From a virus: DNA of 64,000 nucleotides. This document shows positions 9,854 to 19,045 of the stretch, piece after piece; the first letter of the stretch is position 1, and each line of letters begins with the position of its first letter. Location of the stretch: positions 1 through 64,000 of the IMG/VR virus record IMGVR_UViG_3300046804_004538; one strand, given 5' to 3'. Position numbers and translations under genes: made by a program. Under the pieces are notes generated by a model. It was not told the origin of the DNA. It saw only the letters and a program-made list of their open reading frames with translations, and did no database searches.

Positions 9854-9882
9854 AAAAAAACCCTCACAAGTGTGAGGGTTTT
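9854..9882 (-). terminator. Rho-independent terminator (minus strand)
   Basis: A perfect stem AAAACCCTCACA / TGTGAGGGTTTT encloses a two-base centre. On the minus strand it is followed by a run of seven T. It lies directly after the stop of the gene at 9900-10268, so it ends transcripts coming from the right. The gene at 9474 then needs its own promoter or read-through. Confidence 0.85.
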
Positions 9883-9899
9883 GACAAAGAAATTATAAT

Positions 9900-10268
9900 T
9901 TATTCTTGCGTTGGTGGTGAAACAGGATCCCAAGCACCAGTTGTTTCATTCCATTCATAATCACCTTCGGGTTTAGGCACAGGCGCTACCCAATTTGCTG
10001 TTTCTAAATCAAGTGTCCAAGATGGGAATGGTGAAGGGTTGATAAATGCATCAGTGCCTTCATGATAAATCATTCCTGGTCCCGCATATCTTTTGCGAAA
10101 ATTACCATTGTAACTTGTTTGTACCCAACGACCACCAAATATTTTTTCACAATGTGCGGCACCAATAGATTCTTTTTCAGTACCATTAGGTGTAGATGTA
10201 TCTCTGTTGTCAACAACGATAACACGAAGAACTACATTGTTATGATCCAGTTCGGCAAAATGCGCCAT
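9900..10268 (-). CDS. Conserved marine-phage protein of fibre loci (122 aa)
   Basis: 122 residues starting MAHFAELDHNNVVLRVIVVD. The features NGTEKESIGAAHCEKIFGG, WVQTSYNGNFRKRYAGPGM and a Pro/Trp-rich C-terminus (PYPSW-like FPSWTLD, WVAPVPKP) match a family I recognise as very common near tail fibre genes of marine T4-like phages. Its function is not established; fibre-assembly or virion-associated roles are plausible from location. It is the last gene before the terminator at 9854-9882. A normal SD (AAGGAG) precedes the ATG. Confidence 0.7.
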   Translation of the reverse strand: MAHFAELDHNNVVLRVIVVDNRDTSTPNGTEKESIGAAHCEKIFGGRWVQTSYNGNFRKRYAGPGMIYHEGTDAFINPSPFPSWTLDLETANWVAPVPKPEGDYEWNETTGAWDPVSPPTQE

Positions 10269-10286
10269 TTTATCTCCTTGTAATTT

Positions 10287-10544
10287 TCATTTTAATTGTT
10301 CAGATAATACTTTTTCTTGTATACCAAATTCTTTGAGTTGATCATCACGCCACTGTGTATCTATGGAGTCTTCTAACTGCTTTAGTTTTTCCATACACTC
10401 TTTTACTTCTTCCATAGTTGGGCATGGTCTAGGATCATCCCATTTGCTAAATCCCATATTGCTAATTTCCCAAGTTGCTCCTGGTCGCAATAAATGCATT
10501 GCTGTATCTATTCCATATAATTGATATATTTTTTTCATAATCAC
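10287..10544 (-). CDS. Conserved small protein of fibre loci (about 83-85 aa)
   Basis: The longest frame starts MIMKKIYQLYG; the second Met (MKKIYQLYGIDTAMHLLRPG) is also possible. The sequence then reads ATWEISNMGFSKWDDPRPCPTMEEVKECMEKLKQLED, a pattern I recall from small proteins next to tail fibres in marine myoviruses. The C-terminal half is charged and probably helical. It sits between the glycine-rich tip protein and the gene at 9900, which suggests a tail-fibre assembly or chaperone role (inference). Confidence 0.65.
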   Translation of the reverse strand: MIMKKIYQLYGIDTAMHLLRPGATWEISNMGFSKWDDPRPCPTMEEVKECMEKLKQLEDSIDTQWRDDQLKEFGIQEKVLSEQLK

Positions 10545-10557
10545 TCCAAATAACTAA

Positions 10558-12522
10558 TTATCCAACAACTTTAATAATAACGATTCCTGAGCCACCATTG
10601 CCGCCTGAATACTGGCGGCAGGCTTGCGGTGCACCGTTTCTTGATGCACCGCCACCTCCACCACCTGTTGCTAATGTGGCATTATTTCCGTTGGCTCCTA
10701 ATCCTGGAGTTCCGGGACCCGATATTGCACCAGCTCCACCCCCACCACCTGTACCACCTGTTCCCCAACTTTGAACTGGCGCTGCACCCCCACCACCGCC
10801 ACCGCCGCCATAAGTGACTGATGCTCCACTTATAGTAGAAGCAATACCATTACCTCCACTACCAGAAGTGGCCACAGGACCACCACCACCAGTTCCATTT
10901 GCAGAGGCTCCACCACCACCAGAAGCATTAGTTAATGGAGAAATTGTAGTTCCTCCACCGAATCCCTGAGCAGGAGTTACATTAGGTATGTTACCTTGGC
11001 CACCATTAACTCCTACACCACAGTTAGAGCCTATACCTCCACCACCAGATCCACCATTTTCACCATTATAAAAAGTCACTCCTGAAGGAAATGAAGACGA
11101 AGTAAATCCACCTCCTCTGCCACCACCGGTTGAAGAAATTTGATTTGGTGCAGTTCCAAAAGAACTATTTCCACCATTAGCACCTGCGTCTATGAAAGAG
11201 GTATTTGCTGCAAAGCCTCTTGTGCCGCCAGCTCCAACTTGTATGGCGTAAGTTGCACCTGGAGTAATTGGATAATTTGTTCCGGATCTAACTCCGCCGG
11301 CGCCTCCACCACCACCAGCATAGTTTCTTGAACACGCAAAAGAAGCTGCACCACCACCACCGCCGCCACCGACGATGAGATAGTCAATCAATGTAGCACC
11401 AGGCGGTGCGACCCAATTAGTTGATGCTTTGAAGGTGTAAGTATTTGTATTTGTTGATTGCAGATAACGAATAATGACGACACCGGAACCACCTGAGCCA
11501 CCTGGAAGAAATACAAAAGGTGTAGTAGGCACTGCGGGTGCTGAACAAGCACTTCCACCACCCCCACCACCGGTGAATGCTGTTCCGTTTGCTCCATTGC
11601 CCCGTATTGTTGAACAAAAATTACCTAAAGGTGCGGTTCTTCCACCACCACCTCTACCGCCACCACCGCAACCACCGGCGCCAGCATAAGAACAAAGAGA
11701 TCCTTGTGCGGGGTATGTGGGTGTTGGGTATGCTCCACCTCCCCCACCACTAGCATAATACGTTGAAATTCCTGTTATAGCGGAAACACCACCAATTCCA
11801 CCGCCACCAGCTGAAGTCGTGTTAGCAGTTCCTCCGACCGCACCTGCTCCACCTCCTCCACCTCCCATGGCTCGCATAACACCAGCGGAAGGTCCAGTGG
11901 CGCCACTACTAGTACCACCATTATTCCCCTGAGAGGGTGAGGTGACTGGAATATTTCCAGAACCCGCAAGCCAATTAGGCGCTCCACCCACTAATGCGCC
12001 AGAACCGCCCCCAGAGCCACCGGTTCCAGAGAAAGTTGAGAGTTGACAACCACCACCATGACCACCACCCCTTGAGATAACATCATTAGGAGAATTGCCG
12101 AAAGAACTGTTACTACCATTTCCACTTGCTTGTCCAGGTGCCACCGTTGATGTTCCACCAGCACCTATTGTTATAGTGTAATCAGTGCCAGGAGTTACAC
12201 TCATGTTTGTGCCTATACGAAAACCACCAGCACCGCCGCCACCGCCTATGAAAACGCAAGAATGTGTTATTCCTGTTCGCACAGCTCCTCCACCCGCACC
12301 GCCACCGCCAACAACAAGATAATCAACAGAAGTAACGCCAGGCGGTGCTGTCCAAGTGCCAGAACCCGTAAATGTCAAAACAGTGGTGAGAAAGTTTTGT
12401 GGCCATTTACCTGCTGCGATGTAGTTCATGGCTTCAGATACAGTAAAGACGCCGCTTGTACCAGAAGTAGCGACTGAAACTGGTAGGGCTCTTACCAAAC
12501 CACCTGAATAACGTCTAGTCAT
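10558..12522 (-). CDS. Glycine-rich tail fibre tip / receptor-binding protein (654 aa)
   Basis: 654 residues with an N-terminal leader (about 1-45) and two homologous halves. Each half opens with a W-APPG-T-(V/I)DYL(V/I)VGGGG segment (about residues 56 and 370) and ends with SG-VIIRYL / SGIVIIKVVG. In between lie dense GGGG runs. This is the marine-phage glycine-rich fibre family. Poly-glycine loops in T-even gp38-type adhesins bind receptors and vary rapidly, so a receptor-binding tip role is likely (inference). Paralogues lie at 56378-58135 and 58161-59012. Confidence 0.8.
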   Translation of the reverse strand: MTRRYSGGLVRALPVSVATSGTSGVFTVSEAMNYIAAGKWPQNFLTTVLTFTGSGTWTAPPGVTSVDYLVVGGGGAGGGAVRTGITHSCVFIGGGGGAGGFRIGTNMSVTPGTDYTITIGAGGTSTVAPGQASGNGSNSSFGNSPNDVISRGGGHGGGCQLSTFSGTGGSGGGSGALVGGAPNWLAGSGNIPVTSPSQGNNGGTSSGATGPSAGVMRAMGGGGGGAGAVGGTANTTSAGGGGIGGVSAITGISTYYASGGGGGAYPTPTYPAQGSLCSYAGAGGCGGGGRGGGGRTAPLGNFCSTIRGNGANGTAFTGGGGGGSACSAPAVPTTPFVFLPGGSGGSGVVIIRYLQSTNTNTYTFKASTNWVAPPGATLIDYLIVGGGGGGGAASFACSRNYAGGGGGAGGVRSGTNYPITPGATYAIQVGAGGTRGFAANTSFIDAGANGGNSSFGTAPNQISSTGGGRGGGFTSSSFPSGVTFYNGENGGSGGGGIGSNCGVGVNGGQGNIPNVTPAQGFGGGTTISPLTNASGGGGASANGTGGGGPVATSGSGGNGIASTISGASVTYGGGGGGGGAAPVQSWGTGGTGGGGGAGAISGPGTPGLGANGNNATLATGGGGGGASRNGAPQACRQYSGGNGGSGIVIIKVVG

Positions 12523-12549
12523 TAAAAATTCCTCTCTTGATGCACAGAA

Positions 12550-12933
12550 TTAACTAATTGTTTCGTATGAGCAAGTGAATGTCAAATTACTTGCTGAGTT
12601 ACTCTGAACCCACAGTGTGCTTGTTTCACCAGTGACAGTGGTATCCAACAAATAAAACGATGTTGATTTATCTGTTAGAACTAAAGTTGAGTTAGGTGGC
12701 ACAGAAACAGTGTTTCCAATTGAACGAAATGTAGTTCCATCAGCAAGACAAAGAGATATGGTAGCAGCATATGAATTGGACGGATCCAAGTTTGCTATCA
12801 TGACCGTGTTTATTTTATGAGTCGCACCTGTTGCGGGTGCTGCAACCAATCCCTGACGGGCTGTATTTGCTGGTGTAAGCGTCACTGTATGTGGTACAAT
12901 AGTGGTTACGTTTACGATATTAGGTGCGGCCAT
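12550..12933 (-). CDS. Small beta-sandwich virion protein (127 aa)
   Basis: 127 residues with the pattern INTVMIANLDPSNSYAATISLCL ... VSVPPNSTLVLTDK ... LWVQSNSASNLTFTCSYE. The genes at 18693-19031 and 19714-20046 share this layout (IxSITVANLDE, VIGMTIANIT, a PGxxLV strand and a terminal LxVxVLE-like strand), so the three appear paralogous. Like 19714-20046 it sits directly beside a '(M)xYIGN' repeat fibre gene. It is probably a small fibre or baseplate decoration subunit. Confidence 0.7.
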   Translation of the reverse strand: MAAPNIVNVTTIVPHTVTLTPANTARQGLVAAPATGATHKINTVMIANLDPSNSYAATISLCLADGTTFRSIGNTVSVPPNSTLVLTDKSTSFYLLDTTVTGETSTLWVQSNSASNLTFTCSYETIS

Positions 12934-12936
12934 TTA

Positions 12937-13539
12937 TTATGCTCCAAAAATAAGTGATCCTATGATTCCTGAACTCAGGATTTTTGTGTTTGCTAAAGTA
13001 GAAAATTGATTCGGTGAAATTGATGTTCCAGCAATCAGGTCACCTGTAATCGTTTGAGATGCTATAAGATTACCTGTAATAGTACCAGCAACAATGTTAT
13101 TGCCACGAATCGCATTTGCAACAATGTTATTGCCTGACACAGCATTGTCTGCAATCAAATTACCAGTAATGGTACCAGCAACAATGTTATTGCCACGAAT
13201 CGCATTGACTGTGATATTATTACCAGAAACTGCACCACTTGCAAGTTTTACACCCGTAACAGAGCCATCTGACGGCACTTGTGTTGTTGTACCGTTACCA
13301 AGATGATGAATAATAACATTGTTTGTACCTACACCAGGTGCAGTTGTAAATGTAATGACAGCACCATTCAATGTATAGTCAAAGCCAGGTCTTTGATATA
13401 CACCGTTGACATAAACAGCAATTGATGCTGTGCCTGCTGGAGCCCTTGCTAATGTGCCAAAAGCAACAGTGCTACCGTCACCGCTGTAAACGTCAACGAT
13501 ATAAGGTACTGAAGTGACTTGATTGCCAATATAAGACAT
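12937..13539 (-). CDS. YIGN-type short repeat fibre protein (200 aa)
   Basis: The N-terminus MSYIGNQVTSVPYIVDVYSG leads into one beta module (DGSTVAFGTLARAP ... VYVNGVYQRPGFDYTL ... ITFTTAPGVGTNNVIIHH, about residues 18-85). Ten-residue solenoid-like units follow (VSGNNI, IRGNNI, VAGTITGNLIADNA), and the C-terminus is IIGSLIFGA. It is a clear paralogue of the protein at 19046-19714, and its repeats also match 1-245 and 59019-59651. The architecture suggests a small fibre: attachment or beta domain, then shaft. Confidence 0.75.
   Translation of the reverse strand: MSYIGNQVTSVPYIVDVYSGDGSTVAFGTLARAPAGTASIAVYVNGVYQRPGFDYTLNGAVITFTTAPGVGTNNVIIHHLGNGTTTQVPSDGSVTGVKLASGAVSGNNITVNAIRGNNIVAGTITGNLIADNAVSGNNIVANAIRGNNIVAGTITGNLIASQTITGDLIAGTSISPNQFSTLANTKILSSGIIGSLIFGA
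13052..13222 (-). repeat. 30-bp periodic direct repeats encoding GNNI/GNLI decapeptides
   Basis: Within the gene at 12937-13539, near-identical segments (plus strand GTACCAGCAACAATGTTATT followed by GCCACGAATCGCA) occur at about 13081-13113 and 13171-13203. They encode alternating ten-residue units. Closely related DNA occurs at 1-200, 19100-19290 and 59450-59510. Confidence 0.8.
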
Positions 13540-13558
13540 TTATATTCCTGTTTTTACT

Positions 13559-13978
13559 TTATTTATTTGACCTTGATGGCGGTTCACCATCAGGCGCAGG
13601 ATATTGTTCGTTCACCAATTTGATTGTGCGATAAAAGTCTGATTCTTTTCCTGGAATCTGTTCTTTGTCAATTGCATTCCACAACATATTGAATAATACT
13701 GTGATGTCGGGATATGCTTGATAACGGTCATAAAAGTGTTGCCAGTAATCGCAAAATCTTTGCTGAAACTCTAATTCTTCTTCTATTTCTTCTTGTGTTG
13801 GTGGTGGCAATCCTTCTTCATCTTGCCACTCACCAAAAATATACTTACCATCTTGTTGTGTTAGACCATACTTTGCAGTCGGTCTAAGCGCACGAATTGC
13901 TGATTGAGGAGTACATGAAAACTTTTTATTTCCATGGTCAATCAAAAATTGCGAATAAAATATTTCTTCGTTATTCAT
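13559..13978 (-). CDS. Putative tail-fibre assembly/chaperone-like protein (139 aa)
   Basis: 139 residues, acidic and soluble. The N-terminal segment (SAIRALRPTAKYGLTQQDGK, then YIFGEWQDEEGLPPPTQEEI) followed by a helical, Glu-rich and aromatic region (FCDYWQHFYDRYQAYP) looks like a small assembly factor rather than a virion fibre. It lies directly after the recognised assembly-chaperone-like gene at 14007-14486 and before short fibre genes. No family is assigned with confidence; a chaperone role is inferred from location. Confidence 0.6.
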   Translation of the reverse strand: MNNEEIFYSQFLIDHGNKKFSCTPQSAIRALRPTAKYGLTQQDGKYIFGEWQDEEGLPPPTQEEIEEELEFQQRFCDYWQHFYDRYQAYPDITVLFNMLWNAIDKEQIPGKESDFYRTIKLVNEQYPAPDGEPPSRSNK

Positions 13979-14006
13979 TCAATCACCTTTCATTTTATGT
14001 ATTTAC

Positions 14007-14486
14007 TTATGGCTTCTCTGGCCACTGAATAGTCCAAGGAAATCCTTCTTGCTCAGAAATGTCACGCAGTGCTTGACGATATGTAGCCCACGCCGCTTTA
14101 TCAGCAGTTGAATCTTCTAATTGTGTCCAATCCGATGCAGTCAGTCTTTGATTGCGTGTCTGACGAACAGCACTTGCTTGCTCGGCATCTTTTCTTGCAT
14201 GATACTCTGCTTCTTGTTCAGCAGCAGTTTTACCTTCAACATCAGTAAAAACTGGTCCTAGTACATACTTAGTGTACCATTTTCCATCTTGTGCTTGTTC
14301 AATACCAGCAAATTGACTGTATTGATAAACTGTACCACCAGATGCTTGTGGTCCTTCAAATACAGAATCGATGCCATTCGCTTCCATCCATTCAAGAGTA
14401 ATTGGAAAAGGAGCGTGTGGTATAGTCCCACGCAGAGCTTGGTCTGTTGGAAAATATTCGCCTGTTGATTGTAATCTATATCCCAT
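14007..14486 (-). CDS. Phage tail assembly chaperone (Phage_tail_APC-like, 159 aa)
   Basis: 159 residues. The C-terminal ~60 residues (RNQRLTASDWTQLEDSTAD followed by KAAWATYRQALRDISEQEGF, then PWTIQWPEKP) fit the Phage_tail_APC family pattern (R..LL..SDWTQL.D....K..WA.YRQ.LRDI...PFP). These proteins are encoded next to tail fibres and help them fold or assemble. Here the gene lies directly downstream of the 1392-residue adhesin gene, its likely client (inference). The N-terminal ~95 residues contain a KWYTKYVLGPVFTD segment also common in such proteins. Confidence 0.8.
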   Translation of the reverse strand: MGYRLQSTGEYFPTDQALRGTIPHAPFPITLEWMEANGIDSVFEGPQASGGTVYQYSQFAGIEQAQDGKWYTKYVLGPVFTDVEGKTAAEQEAEYHARKDAEQASAVRQTRNQRLTASDWTQLEDSTADKAAWATYRQALRDISEQEGFPWTIQWPEKP

Positions 14487-14511
14487 GATTGTTTCCTATT
14501 GAAAAATTGTT

Positions 14512-17500
14512 TTATGCGATTGCTATGAAAATAAATTTTGGATTTGATGCATAAACGGTACCATCACTATTTCCTGCTATAATCATATCATTTCCATATG
14601 CAACACATGGTATATTAGCTGAGCCGGCGGCTGCACCGTTAGGCCAAGTAATTCCATCAGCAGAGTAGCCAGTCTCACCAAGCGTAGCAACTGCAACAAA
14701 TCTACTACCCGTCCACACAACGCCATTTATATCATTACCTGCCAAGTTTCCAGGATTGCGGCTTGTCCAAGTCACCAAAGTAGGAGAAGTGTGAATTGTG
14801 CCATTGTTTGTAACTATTACATAAAGACCATTACCATATGTCACATCATTGATTGCGTTAACTGTGCCCGATGTTTGCACAGTAAATGTCGTGCCGTCTG
14901 CTGTTGTGACTATGGTTCCTGAATTTCCAACAAAAATCAAATTACCATTCAAAAATCTAACACGATTTAGAGTATTAGCAGTGCCAATTGATACTGTTGA
15001 CCAAGTAACACCATCGGTCGAAGAAACTACTGTTCCACTGGCGCCACATGCCCAATACTTTCCAAAAGCATACGCTGCACCATTTAGAGCCGAAGTCGTG
15101 CCGCTCGTTCGAGCAGTCCAAGAAGTAAGATTGCTAGACGTTGAAATTCGTCCACTTCCTCCAACGGCGACATATAATCCATTGCCGAATGCAAGACCGT
15201 AAACTGCTCCAGCGGAAATAGAAGATACAAGAGTCCAACCATAACCAGACACTGAGTAGTAAATATTGGTAGTTACTGCTGCAACCCAATAGCCATTCTC
15301 ATACATTACATCTAGAAAATTACTAGTGCCTGCAATAGTTTGACCATCCCAATTGTCAGCGTAAGAACCATTAAGTTGTTCAGGAGCAGTTGTGCTTAGT
15401 TCAAAACCTGCTGCATAAGAATCTACATAATCTTGATTCGTTGTTTCTGCATTGGTTAGATCGGCAAGTATGTATGGATCGTTACCTGCTACTATACCAC
15501 GTGCTGTGTCCCAAACATACCACGAAGCGACTCCTAGCAAAGATTTTACCAACAAAAATCTTGCTCCAGTTGTAAATCCGCAATCTATCTGATTGACTGT
15601 TCCAGCACCTTTACCAAGATAATAAGAAACTTTAGATATTCCAGGAATTTCACCAAATAGATAAGCTACAAAACTATCACCATTACCATTTGTTTCACCA
15701 TTGGAGCCCACAGAAAAAACTGATGCTGTAGGTGCAGTAGAATTGAGTGCCGTGGTAGATGTTGTGGGTTCGACACTGCTTTGCAATCCCACATATACAT
15801 CAGAACCTAAAGCAGACGAATAAACAATCCAAGAATCAGCCGCCGCATTTAAGCCTTTTATCCACATCATTTTAGGAACTGCGCCAAGATTATGATTGAC
15901 TGTTCTTGCAACACCTGTTCCTGTGTATGTAACTATATCAAAGAATCCTGGCGCACGTGCAAATGCTTCCACTACTTGATTACTTGCTACTGTGCTTATG
16001 TTCAACTGTGACGTTGCATCATTTCCAACACCAAAACCATTCATTGCAGAGAAAGAATTGCCATATCCTACTGTTGGTGTCATCAAAGAGTCTGCGTCAG
16101 TCACACCCGCCGAGTCATTATCTGTACGAAGATATTCATTACTACGTAGTCTATCACCCACAACAAAACCAATTGATGTAGAGTTTCTTTGACGAGCCAT
16201 AATCATGTCTGTCAAAATGCCAGTAGGAACTAATCTATTATCTACGTTTGTTCCCGTGTAAACAACAGGCTGAAACACTTTACTAGCATCCGTTGGCGTT
16301 CTCATTGGACCACGACGAATTGCGATGTAGATAAACGATGTATTGGTTCCAAAAGCATTTGTCGTAAAACCAGTAGAAGTAATGCCTATCCTGTTTAGTT
16401 GTGTTTCTGTATTAGTGTTGTTTGGCTGTAAAGCTGAATCATCGGTTGCATTGACAGTTAATCCTCGTACTGAGTCGAAAATCTGCCAAGACTGAGAAGC
16501 GGCAGTAGCACCATCGAATGCTTTGAGCAATAACCATTGTGGCTCATAACCAAGCACAGTGGTACTGTTTTCACTACCATCAGTCGTAAATGATCCACAA
16601 CTAATTATATTGTCTGTACCCAAATTGCCAAAGCCTCCTGCATCGTGGGCGAATAGATATGCGACATAAGTACCACCCGAACTGTTAACAAGAGGTCCAC
16701 TACTTACTGTGAACGCTGTGCTGGTAGGATCTGTGTCATTGAAATAACTACCTGGCGCTGAAGCCCCAGTGCTACTAAGAGTTAGGTAGTTTGAACTGCC
16801 TATTGAACGATGATAAACAGTCCAACTGCCTGCGGTGTCTGTCCGCTTAATCATAAAGCAGCCCGGTGTCGCTCCTAAATTGTGTGGAATTTGCCTATTG
16901 TCTAAACCATTCCCTGTATACGTCACGACATCAAAGAACTTTGCTTGCTTGCGGAATGTCCATGATGCGTATAATGCCGAACCACCATTCAACTTTGAAA
17001 GCGATCCGATAGTGAAACCGTTAAAATTAAAAGATGTTAGTCCTGTTGTTTGTGTTGTTTGTCCATCAGTTAAATTTGACGCAAGGTCCAATGTTGCACC
17101 ACGTGCTGTGTCATAAATAGCGTGATTAGTTACACCGGAACGAGCTTTTATCCACACCATTCCACCGGATCCTGTGCCAGTAGATACAGTAGCCAAACTA
17201 GATGTTAGGTTACTAGTTGAAGTTGTGAATGTATTTGATGTATTAGATAAACTTGCAGCGGTGTTATTTAAAACACCCGCCGTATTTGAAAAAGTGGACG
17301 CAGAGTTTGTTAGTGTGCTTTCTTCATATCTATAAGTATAGCCTCCAACTTCATAACCACCAATGCCGGTTCCATCTGCTGGTAATTTAGCAATGAGCAT
17401 TCGTTGTTTGCCATTAGGATCTTGTATGTAACCACAAATATACATACTACTTCTATTATCAACTTTTATTGAGTATCCGTAAGCAGCACCTATTCCTGAA

Positions 17501-18690
17501 ATAGACTCATTTCTACCTAAAATTCTTTGCCACTGAAGAACACCAGACGAATTATACTTTGCAATAAGAAATTTATCTGTATCAAAACCATTTGTTGAAC
17601 CACTAATAAATACATCATCATTACTATCAACCGTTACTGAATATCCATAATCCTGAGTTGGATAACCTAAACCAAGACTTCTTTGCCATTGAAGAACACC
17701 AGATGAGTTATATTTTGCAAGTATGGAATTAAAACTGCCGGGTGAACCACCAGAGTTTGAAAAACCACACATATACACATTGCCAGCACTATCAACTGCT
17801 ACACCTTGACCACGATCATCGGTGTCCGACCCCGTGAGCCTTCTTTGCCATTGAAAAACACCTGATGTGTCATACTTGGCAACAAACATTCTATAACGAG
17901 TGCTAACAGTTTCAATTCCACAAATGTGCGGATTGCCGCTACTGTCTAAAGCTAAATCGTATCCAAAGTTAAAAGATGTACCAAATAATCCAAGAAGTCT
18001 TTGCCACTGAAGAGTGCCAGATGCGTCATACTTAGCGATAAACAAATCATAACCACTCGATGCGTTCTGCGCAGTTCCACCAATATAAACGTTTCCACTA
18101 CTATCAACTTTTACTGATTGTGCTTGTTGACTATTAGCACCACCAAGAGTTCTTTGCCACTGAATATTGCCAGAAGAATCAAGTTTTATAATATATGCTT
18201 CATCAGTGCCAATTATTACAGTGCCGGCCACATATACGTTGTCGTTACTGTCCACTGTTATTGAGGAAGCATAATAAACAGTGGACATAGTTTTTTGCCA
18301 CAAAAGGGTGCCAGTTGAATTATATTTTGCAATTTGAAAATTGTAACCAGTTCCGTATTGTGTGCCACAAACATATACGTTACCACTACTATCAATTGCA
18401 ACATCTTCACCATAAACACTGAATTCTAAGTTTGAGGAACTTAGGGTTGCTATCCAACCTGCCGATGTTGCTCCATCACCTAAACGAATGTTGTTAGGAA
18501 TACTTTGCGTCGATCCAGAATTCCCAGTATAAAGAAAAGTTGAAAACACATCTTCAACATAAACTGCTGTGGGTGTGACGGGTGCTGATGGAAAAGGAAA
18601 ACGTCTAAGGCTCAGTCGATTTGAACTGAACTTATATGTCGATACTTTTTTACTCTGAAGAGTACCTACACTGAACTTTTTTAAACTCAT
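14512..18690 (-). CDS. Double beta-propeller adhesin / tail fibre (1392 aa)
   Basis: A 1392-residue protein. After a basic leader (1-35), residues about 75-435 contain seven or so SBBP-type propeller repeats (VDSSGNVYVCGT ... IAKYNSTGTLLWQ). A short Ser/Thr/Asn segment (about 455-505) resembles a linker. Residues about 505-1110 contain several repeats of a lectin-like module common in marine phages (VTYTGxGxxxxxxHNLGAxPxxMxIK ... W-VY ... FVAYLF). Residues about 1125-1385 form a second propeller of BNR/YCF48-like repeats (YGNGLYVxVxxxGTIxTSxxxxxWT). It is probably a receptor-binding adhesin with glycan-binding potential; no catalytic residues are claimed. Confidence 0.8.
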   Translation of the reverse strand: MSLKKFSVGTLQSKKVSTYKFSSNRLSLRRFPFPSAPVTPTAVYVEDVFSTFLYTGNSGSTQSIPNNIRLGDGATSAGWIATLSSSNLEFSVYGEDVAIDSSGNVYVCGTQYGTGYNFQIAKYNSTGTLLWQKTMSTVYYASSITVDSNDNVYVAGTVIIGTDEAYIIKLDSSGNIQWQRTLGGANSQQAQSVKVDSSGNVYIGGTAQNASSGYDLFIAKYDASGTLQWQRLLGLFGTSFNFGYDLALDSSGNPHICGIETVSTRYRMFVAKYDTSGVFQWQRRLTGSDTDDRGQGVAVDSAGNVYMCGFSNSGGSPGSFNSILAKYNSSGVLQWQRSLGLGYPTQDYGYSVTVDSNDDVFISGSTNGFDTDKFLIAKYNSSGVLQWQRILGRNESISGIGAAYGYSIKVDNRSSMYICGYIQDPNGKQRMLIAKLPADGTGIGGYEVGGYTYRYEESTLTNSASTFSNTAGVLNNTAASLSNTSNTFTTSTSNLTSSLATVSTGTGSGGMVWIKARSGVTNHAIYDTARGATLDLASNLTDGQTTQTTGLTSFNFNGFTIGSLSKLNGGSALYASWTFRKQAKFFDVVTYTGNGLDNRQIPHNLGATPGCFMIKRTDTAGSWTVYHRSIGSSNYLTLSSTGASAPGSYFNDTDPTSTAFTVSSGPLVNSSGGTYVAYLFAHDAGGFGNLGTDNIISCGSFTTDGSENSTTVLGYEPQWLLLKAFDGATAASQSWQIFDSVRGLTVNATDDSALQPNNTNTETQLNRIGITSTGFTTNAFGTNTSFIYIAIRRGPMRTPTDASKVFQPVVYTGTNVDNRLVPTGILTDMIMARQRNSTSIGFVVGDRLRSNEYLRTDNDSAGVTDADSLMTPTVGYGNSFSAMNGFGVGNDATSQLNISTVASNQVVEAFARAPGFFDIVTYTGTGVARTVNHNLGAVPKMMWIKGLNAAADSWIVYSSALGSDVYVGLQSSVEPTTSTTALNSTAPTASVFSVGSNGETNGNGDSFVAYLFGEIPGISKVSYYLGKGAGTVNQIDCGFTTGARFLLVKSLLGVASWYVWDTARGIVAGNDPYILADLTNAETTNQDYVDSYAAGFELSTTAPEQLNGSYADNWDGQTIAGTSNFLDVMYENGYWVAAVTTNIYYSVSGYGWTLVSSISAGAVYGLAFGNGLYVAVGGSGRISTSSNLTSWTARTSGTTSALNGAAYAFGKYWACGASGTVVSSTDGVTWSTVSIGTANTLNRVRFLNGNLIFVGNSGTIVTTADGTTFTVQTSGTVNAINDVTYGNGLYVIVTNNGTIHTSPTLVTWTSRNPGNLAGNDINGVVWTGSRFVAVATLGETGYSADGITWPNGAAAGSANIPCVAYGNDMIIAGNSDGTVYASNPKFIFIAIA

Positions 18691-18692
18691 TC

Positions 18693-19031
18693 TTAGTAGA
18701 CTTCAGTGCCAAATGCAGAGAACGATAGAAGCGAACTGTTTGCATTGACAGAAACAATAGAGCCTGCGTTAAGAGTAACACCTAAAGTCAACGTAACTGT
18801 ATCTCTTCCTGGTACATTGACACTGTATGCAAGATAGTTTGCATTTGCAACAGCAACGCCTGAAGCATTTGCTGAAATTCTAAATGCACCTCCATTTGCA
18901 GCACCCTCATCCAGGTTCGCCACAGTAATCGATGAAATGATAGCAGAATTACCAGCTGGCACTGTATAAAGAGTGCTGAGTACATTTGCTGTGGGATTTC
19001 TTTGTCCTAAAATTTTATATGCTCTTGCCAT
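18693..19031 (-). CDS. Small beta-sandwich virion protein (112 aa)
   Basis: 112 residues starting MARAYKILGQRNPTANVLSTLYTVPAG. The core SAIISSITVANLDEGAANGG ... VTLTLGVTLNAGSIVSVNAN resembles the proteins at 12550-12933 and 19714-20046, so it is probably a third member of a small paralogous beta-sandwich family. It ends 3 bases before the adhesin gene at 14512-18690 and lies 14 bases from the YIGN fibre gene. A virion decoration or adaptor role is inferred. Confidence 0.7.
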   Translation of the reverse strand: MARAYKILGQRNPTANVLSTLYTVPAGNSAIISSITVANLDEGAANGGAFRISANASGVAVANANYLAYSVNVPGRDTVTLTLGVTLNAGSIVSVNANSSLLSFSAFGTEVY

Positions 19032-19045
19032 TTATTTTTCCTTTT

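Noticed and set aside
10558-12522. Antisense Pro-rich or Ser/Thr-rich plus-strand ORFs in glycine-rich genes
   Set aside because: GGN codons read in reverse give Pro, Ser or Thr runs; they lack RBS and independent support.
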